Shown here piece by piece: positions 57,802 to 64,000 of a DNA stretch of 64,000 bases; within the stretch, counting starts at the first letter, position 1; each line of letters starts with the position of its first letter. This stretch comes from Aquilaria yunnanensis (Eukaryota; Streptophyta; Magnoliopsida; Malvales; Thymelaeaceae), in NCBI GenBank assembly GCA_039654915.1, contig CM077599.1, forward strand, positions 11,906,501 through 11,970,500, read 5' to 3'. The notes beneath the pieces were generated by a model, which saw nothing but the letters and a program-made list of their open reading frames with translations, made no database searches and had not been told where the DNA came from. The position numbers were made by a program, and so were the translations under genes.

Positions 57802-58700
57802 TTTATTATTAAACTTACCATCAAACTTTCAAAAGTACGAAATCTCATACTGAACTTTACTTTCAAGACCAAATTTATTATTAAACTTACAAAAAATACC
57901 AAATTTACCATTACGCCGTTAAATGACCATCAAATTGAATGTGAAAATAATGATTTTAGCTTTTGATTTTTCATGTTTCTTTTACTAGTGCCATAACTTT
58001 GTTTATCTAATAATCTTGTCATCTTCTTCAAGAGATGAAATACCTCCCCTGCCAGTAATGCCAGCTAGTCCCCGCTCTACCGCCGTTCCCTCACAAAGCA
58101 CCTTTCTAAACACTACCATTTCATTGTTTTCTACAATGTACAACATAAACTGGAACTATGGGTTATTGCTACAAATTGAAACTATGTGTGTTTTCTCTCA
58201 TAATTTCTAGTTGTTGTTGTTTAGATTGGGGAAAGATGAAGAAAAATTAGTGAGATTCTAAAGGGTAAGTCTTTGGCTATTTTAGCTAGGATTGACTGCT
58301 CTAGGATTAGGCATTTCGATAAAAGTAGGACCAAAACTGTTAAAATTCGAGCCTATCAAAAAACAAGCTTCGAAAATAAAAGAAGCTTACAGTGCAATTA
58401 ATGACTCTAGGGAGGCCTTAAAAGAAAGTAGTCCAGCAAGAGCTAGAATCGAACATGGTGTTGGACTTGTTGAAGAGTATGATTGTTAGATATACAAAGT
58501 TAGGACAAAAGTAAAAGAAACATGAAAAGTAAAGGACCAAAACTATGATTTTTTTATGATTTAATAGAAAAAAATAACAGTGGTGGTAAATTTTATTCTA
58601 AAAGTAAAGTTCAATATTAAATTTGGTACTTTTAAAAGTTTGATGGTAAATTTAGTTTTTTCGATGCTTGTTGATGATAAATTTGGTATTTAAGTCTTCT
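57802..58700. mobile_element. Inverted-repeat element (Mutator-like), ends approximate
   Basis: 57803-57915 and 58590-58700 are imperfect inverted repeats (ATTAAACTTACCATCAAACT and AAAAGTAC against the reverse complement CTAAATTTACCATCAAACTT and AAAAGTACC). The 340-bp hAT MITE abuts or interrupts the left arm. A 65-codon internal ORF at 58292-58489 begins at TTG and is unsupported. Confidence 0.5.
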
Positions 58701-59741
58701 TCATTGTCTTTGTTTTCACCTAGAAACAGGTTTTTAAAAATCTTGCATTTTTTACAAATGTTTTTTTTTTTGGTGTGTTTTAAGCTAGAAATTAGCTTTG
58801 ACTTTTCTTGTTTGATTGTTAAGGTTGTGGTTTAGGGGATTCAGATTTTGGGTAGCATTTTTTAGGTAAGTTTCTTATTTCAATTGATTTCTTGACCATT
58901 TTTTTTTTTGTGAAAAAACTGGATTTCAGCCTCTTCTTTCATGATTAATGGTTGTTTTTTAAGTAGATTAATCTTCATATAGACTAGCAGACACTGGCTG
59001 AAAATTTTTAAATTGGGTATGTCCAATTTTCTGTGTATTCATTAATTTAGATTTTATTTAATGGAATTTGGATTTTGATGTAAACTATAACATGCATAAA
59101 AAATGAGAATGTTTAGGGTAATTCTCTTGGAATGGGTATGTGCAATTGGTAGAGTTTTAGTTTTATTATTATTTTCATAGTTTTTCTTTAATTTATGGAA
59201 TATTAAAAACATGAAAATAACCTTTAATGCGGTGTGACTTGTGGTATTGTTGCCTATATGGATAATTTTCATGACATTTAGTTGTATTCTCATTTTTGTA
59301 ACTAAGTTCCATGGCTTTGAATTGATTATTTTTTTTGTTTAATTTTGCAAATCTTCATAATTTAAAACAGAATGAGTTTGAGCAATTAGTTAAATTTTAG
59401 GACCTCATATTTCAAACTGTAGGATTTAAATTTATTTTAGAGTTGTGCTTCTATTGGCTATTATTCTTGATGTTCATAAGATAGGTCAAAGAATCTAGCT
59501 ATTGTTCCTAAGCTAAATGTTTATATGGCAGGTCACTGAATTTTAGTTGATAAATTTATTATTCATATTATAATATGGAATTGTTAGATAATTCTTAATT
59601 TCTTAATTACTTTGAATTAATTTATTTTTTATTAACAAAAATGAATTAAGCTATGGGTATTACAGTATCTTAATTTTTTATGAGCCATAATAGTGGAGAA
59701 GTATTACTTGAATTGTTGGTACTTGGTATTGAATTAGGTAA

Positions 59742-60515
59742 ATGGAAACCGATTGGAGTTGGATGTATGTTGTCCGCTATGTTAGGTCACAAGGCCCTTT
59801 TTTAGATGAATGGATTGGGGGGGTGGAAGAGTTTATCCACTTCGATCGCAGTAATCCTCATTTCATGAGCGGAGAATGCATTAGGTGTCCCTGTAAGAAG
59901 CGTAAAAACATGCAGTTTAGGGAATGTGAAGATGTAAATGTGCACTTGTACAAGTGGGGGTTCATGCCATTAAACTATACCTGGAGATCTCACGGTGAAG
60001 CTATGACTATATTGGAGGCTGCACTATTAAACCATTTTCATGAGCATTATGATGATAATTGTTTCGTTGGTAACCCGTTTGAGAGGATGATGTTTGATGC
60101 TGTTCGGTCACATCCTCCAATCAATGAACAAATTTAAGAGCAACTGAATGCATGTGCTCAGCATTTTTACAACATGCTAAGTGCAGCATAGAACCCTTGT
60201 GGGACGGATGTGAACAACATTCATAACTGTCAGCCACTGTTTGATTACTAAATCGCAAATCTGAACACAACATGTCAGCTAGTTGTTATGATGGCATTGC
60301 ATAGTTGATGAAAGAAACCTTTACAGGTGATAATAAGATTCCATGTACTTGATATACAACAAAGAAATTGGTCTCCTGTATTGGTCTTTCATATATCAAA
60401 ATTGATATCTGTGTGAATCATTGCATATTGTTTTGGATGAATGACCAAGATCCTCACAAATGCAAATTCTGTCAATCCCCACATTATAAGCCATCAATTG
60501 GTAGTCTTTGTTTTC
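59742..60515 (+). pseudogene. CACTA TNP2-type transposase relic
   Basis: An open stretch of 131 codons (59742-60137) matches the transposase-associated N-terminal domain of plant CACTA TNP2 proteins: DWSWMY, the DEWIGGVEEFIHFD block, CIRCPCKKRKN, and HLYKWGFMPLNYTWRSHGE. In functional members the second zinc pair reads CPCxxC, whereas here it is CPCKKRK. Downstream frames with stops continue with TNP2-like pieces (HKCKFCQSPHYK at about 60458-60493). Dead by stops and loss of the DDE core. Confidence 0.8.
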
Positions 60516-60959
60516 ATATGAGTCATGACCTAAACTAGAAGACATTTATTTATTGTTAAGTTTTTGTTTACTTGTGTTGCTTTCATATGGTATGTGTTTT
60601 TTACCATGCATCATATGTCTTTTGTAGATGGCCAATTCTAGATATGGTGAAGATATCCTCATTAATTAGTATTGGAGGCAGGGACTGTTGCAAAAAAGTC
60701 TTTACAAAGACTTCTATAAAGTATTTAGGCAAGCAGTAGAATGCAGTAGTAGGCCTACGAGTTCTAGTTCTCACACTGTTAGCACTTCTTTTCGTCAGAC
60801 TGTTACTTCATTGACAGCAGTAAACACTATGGTACTAAAGATGATGTTTCAAGTCACAAGGTGAAAGGAATGGACCATCCCATTCTCCAAGAGGTCGTGA
60901 TACTTCAACCTATGCTAGTTCATAGAGCGGCAAACAATCTAGGCAATCATCATAGAATC

Positions 60960-62345
60960 TCACGGTGACAGATTACACACTTTCGGCTAAGGGTCATAGA
61001 TTGAGTATATTAGAAGCAAATGGTCGCACAATGATTAGACCATATGGTACAACCTGGTAAGTCACTAAGCATCTTACCAGACAATTTATGATTCTAGACG
61101 GAGCTGATTCAGTAACTATGGCAATATTATATATTACATATACAACTTCATTCCATGCGAGACACAAGATCATATTACATCTTACATCAATGGCCACTAT
61201 CTTACACCATATAGGACATGAGATGATGCTTGTAGGGACAGGGCAGTGGAATAGTGGTTTGGTGTTTTTCAAGTTACTCAATTAACAACTGATTTCTTTA
61301 CATGAAATCATTTTACACAAACAATTACATATTTCAAACTGTATCAAACTGCAAACAAAATGCATTTAGGATCCTACCAACCATATGCGCATTTTTTTTT
61401 CATTTTTTGCAAGTTGGGGAAGAAATGACTCATGGGAGCATACAAAAAAAATCCGAAGAAAGAATGATCCAGAAAAAGAAAGAGAGAAAGCCCAATCGAT
61501 GAGTGTGGAAGTGCAGGCAGAGTTAGAGTCATGGTGGGAAAGTCTTGAGTTCAAAAGTTTGTCAGAAAGAATAGGCAAGGTTTGTGGAGCAACTGGTTCA
61601 ACTATGCCTTAAAATATTACTTTAAAAATGATAATGATAAATATTGCACAAATTCAACTAACATCATTACATGTTTTAATGTAGGAAGATGCTGATCCTG
61701 AGAAGAAGGATCCCGGTGTGTTGAAACATTGGATGAGTGTTACACCAAGAAAATGGAAAAGAAGATGGAAAACGTTGGGGTGGGTTCTTACAAAATATGG
61801 CAGCATTTTTTTTATTATTTTCATTATGAATGAATCTTGTTACATCTGACTAACATATAAATCAAGACAAAGGTGGCATATGTTGTAAAAGTTGAGGACC
61901 TCACTCAATGTGCCAATAATGAAGTTGAGTTCGGTGAAGCATTTTTATTCACCTAAGTTGCAGAAGGGAAAAAGAAAAGGTGAATGCCAAGAATGGGATC
62001 GGAGAACTTTTTCAGGTCCTGGGTCATGGCTAGCCTTACTATGGTGATGGTTACGATATGCATATTCTATCCACACAGACTCGCCAGTTCCAGCAGGAGG
62101 TTGATTGACATGTGGATGAGCATGTGGTGGTATTGTAGAGCTAGGTTAACACGGACATGAATAGGTGGGTTGAGGAGATAAAGCGCAGCTATGAGGACTA
62201 GCTTGCTAGCGCTGTTACCTAGATTGAGTGCCACTATGAAGACCAACTTGCCATCCACGTTTCGCAGATAGAACGTCAATACCAAGACCAGCTTGCTAGT
62301 GTTTAGCAAGAATTGGGGAAGAGTCCACCATCAGCACCATAATCC
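60960..62345 (+). pseudogene. CACTA TNPA/Transposase_24-type relic
   Basis: Frames include VTDYTLSAKGHRLSILEANG then RTMIRPYGTTW (about 60963-61070), WMSVTPRKWKRRWKTLG (about 61730-61780), and a C-terminal repeat of YEDQLAS/YQDQLAS units typical of the coiled-coil end (62190-62310). Stops and frameshifts are numerous and introns may separate parts. Family memory supports the plant transposase Transposase_24/TNPA type. Confidence 0.6.
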
Positions 62346-63169
62346 TCGGATTATGTACTCACTACTCCAAACAAAGAAGTGGTTCTGTCCGCCTGTTGAT
62401 TGGCATTAGTCTAGAGCATTTCTAATTATATCTATGTCTTACAAGCAAGTTGCAGGACATCATTAAGCATGTTTATTATGTTGTTTTATTTGGTGTTATC
62501 TTTATGGATTTAGTAACAAATATTTTTATTTTGATGTACTACTGAGATGTTTTACCAACTTAATGGATCGAGTAGCTATTTATGAATGTGTCAAAATCTT
62601 TATTATTGGATTTTTGGTAATTAACAGATTGTAGGAAATATGACAGATGGATAACTGTTATCAAGAAAAAAACAAACATATAAATATATAGATGGCATGT
62701 TGTCACTAGATATTAGGAAGTAATGATGGCTAGTTAGAAACAGGTGTTTGTCGCTAAGATCTAAGAACCTTGTGACAAACATCCATCTCTAACTAGAGAT
62801 AGTTGTTTGTCTCTATATAGTGACAGGAGATCGTCTCTATATAGTAACTAGTGATGACAAGCTGTCCCTAAAACATAGGAGGATGTCACTTAATGATCAG
62901 GATTGTGACTATTGACCGTCACTACTTAACGACAGACAACCATCGTTATGTTGTCAGCGATATGTACTTGCCAAAAAATTAGTGACTAGGGTTTAGTGAC
63001 AATTGTCTGTCCCAATTTAGTGATGGTTAACGTCGCTAGAATTTTAGCAGCGATCGATTTAGCGACAAGGAGTTTGGTAACGGCTTTGGTCGCCTCTAAC
63101 GCCTATCATTAACCCTTTGTTTTTTAGTAGTGTTAGTGTTTGTATATATTGTTTTGGTATTATAGCAAT

Positions 63170-64000
63170 ATGGATGATGAGCATGGTTGGATGTACAAGC
63201 TATTATTGAATATGGATACATGAATCCAAAATTCATAAATGGTGTAATTAAATGAATTTCTATCTTTTGTGTGTAATAGTGAAATAAATATGATTAAATG
63301 TTCATGTCGATGATAATGTAATAAGCATTATCGAGTACAAAACATTTAAGTCAATTTGGATTCATTGATAACTATTATGTGTGATATTGTCATTATAAGA
63401 AATATAATACAGGAAGCCAAAATTTTTATAGGGGAAATACATCAATTTTGTCATTATTGAGAAAAAATTTAGGAAATCATAATAGCATACACAATAATAG
63501 AAGTGAGCATGAGCAAATGGTGATTGATTCGATGGGACCGATATTGGATAATATTCCGCATACTAGAACAGATGTGAATGCTGGTAATGAGGAGGAAATG
63601 GACGAGAAGGGTGATGCATTTAACAACGATGAGCTTCAATGAGGTGAAACATGAAATTCCAAATTAGATTGTGCAAAATTTTTACAATTTACTTATTGAT
63701 GCTTTAACACCTTTATGGGAAGGATGTTGGAAACATGCATAATTGTCAGCGGTTGTGCTAGTTATTAAGTTGTAAGAGTCAATTTAATATGTTTGATGCT
63801 TGCTTCAATAAGGTTATATATCTTGTAAAAAACATGACTATAAAAGACAACTAGTTGGCAAAAACATTATATGACTTGAAGCAAATGATGAAAGGGTTAG
63901 GTTTACCATATTTAAAAATATATATGCTTGTCCAAAGAATTGTATGCTTTTTATGGTGAGAATCCACAGTTGACATATTGTACAGTTTATGGTCAATGTA
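63170..64000 (+). pseudogene. Second CACTA TNP2-type transposase relic, runs off the window
   Basis: The frame from ATG 63170 reads MDDEHGWMYKLL, then after a one-base shift EYGYMNPKFINGV, the start of the TNP2-associated domain. After a gap, 63448-63640 gives an acidic linker, and about 63690-63950 reads NMFDACFNKVIYLV, LAKTLYDLKQMMKGLGLPYL, a core-proximal TNP2 region. Frameshifts are present. The first CACTA element ends only about 37 bp upstream, so it probably inserted into this element's leader. Confidence 0.7.

Larger units (their letters stand above)
56837..63132 (+). mobile_element. CACTA (En/Spm-like) element with decayed transposase genes
   Basis: The left end CACTACAATAGAACTAGG at 56837 is followed by GGTCA/GGTCG-type subterminal repeats. 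The right end TTGTTTTTTAGTAGTG at 63132 is preceded by a repeat field at 62700-63120 (GTGACAA, TTGTCTCTATATAGTGACA, GTCGCTA). Flanking trinucleotides TTG (56834-56836) and TTA (63133-63135) differ by one base. Between the ends lie a TNP2-type relic and a TNPA/Transposase_24-type relic in the expected order and strand. Confidence 0.6.

Overview
This is plant nuclear DNA, almost certainly from a eudicot. The clearest evidence is a complete four-exon plant actin gene on the minus strand (34081-35910, plus an 820-nt leader intron), with the exon sizes typical of plant actins (60, 394, 614 and 66 nt, giving 377 residues). Nearly everything else is AT-rich intergenic DNA made of nested, mostly decayed transposable elements: Ty3/Tat-like and Ty1/copia LTR retrotransposons, CACTA, Mutator-like and hAT-like DNA elements. 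The species cannot be named from the sequence alone.

Layout. 1-1174 is a minus-strand partial LTR of a Tat-like family. 1794-2001 is a broken LRR receptor-kinase fragment. 3590-30455 is a nested stack. The outer layer is a decayed minus-strand copia element. Its 3' LTR was split by a CACTA-type insertion (3818-24658, target duplication CAT), and that insertion was in turn interrupted by a nearly intact, very young Tat-like LTR retrotransposon (6730-21895, target duplication AGTAC, LTRs of 2518 and 2519 bp that differ at only about three places). The CACTA-type DNA also carries two captured host-gene fragments, a RadA exon and the end of an ARM-repeat gene. 34.1-36.9 kb is the actin gene. 37.8-40.2 kb holds two Mutator-like elements with 9-bp target duplications. 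44.3-49.1 kb holds a putative DNA transposon with a degenerate telomere-like tract, followed by a relic Tat-like LTR. 49.8-58.7 kb holds small hAT-like and inverted-repeat elements. 56.8-63.1 kb is a CACTA element with relics of both usual proteins, inserted just upstream of a second CACTA transposase relic that runs off the window.

The most interesting unit is the interior of the young Tat-like retrotransposon. Its gag-pol is reduced to a roughly 60-codon scar. In its place it carries, in sense orientation, three tandem intact 182-codon ORFs (13925-14473, 14763-15311, 15526-16074) and then an intact intronless 209-codon LOG-type gene (16581-17210; LOG enzymes activate cytokinins). The three ORFs have a basic stretch followed by a Cys cluster (Cx2Cx4Cx3C). 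They resemble the cysteine-rich nucleic-acid-binding proteins of plant flexiviruses (carlavirus type), a family that includes RNA-silencing suppressors. Two of the copies, compared by eye, differ mainly at synonymous positions, which points to selection on the protein. Short conserved modules surround the genes: TATA-like boxes, a GACTT/AAGTC hairpin and a GATTACTGTAC repeat. A 1.5-kb array of about 29 hairpin-like 51-bp units lies just before the 3' LTR. I read this as a non-autonomous retrotransposon with a passenger cassette. That it helps the element evade silencing or alter cytokinin levels is inference only.
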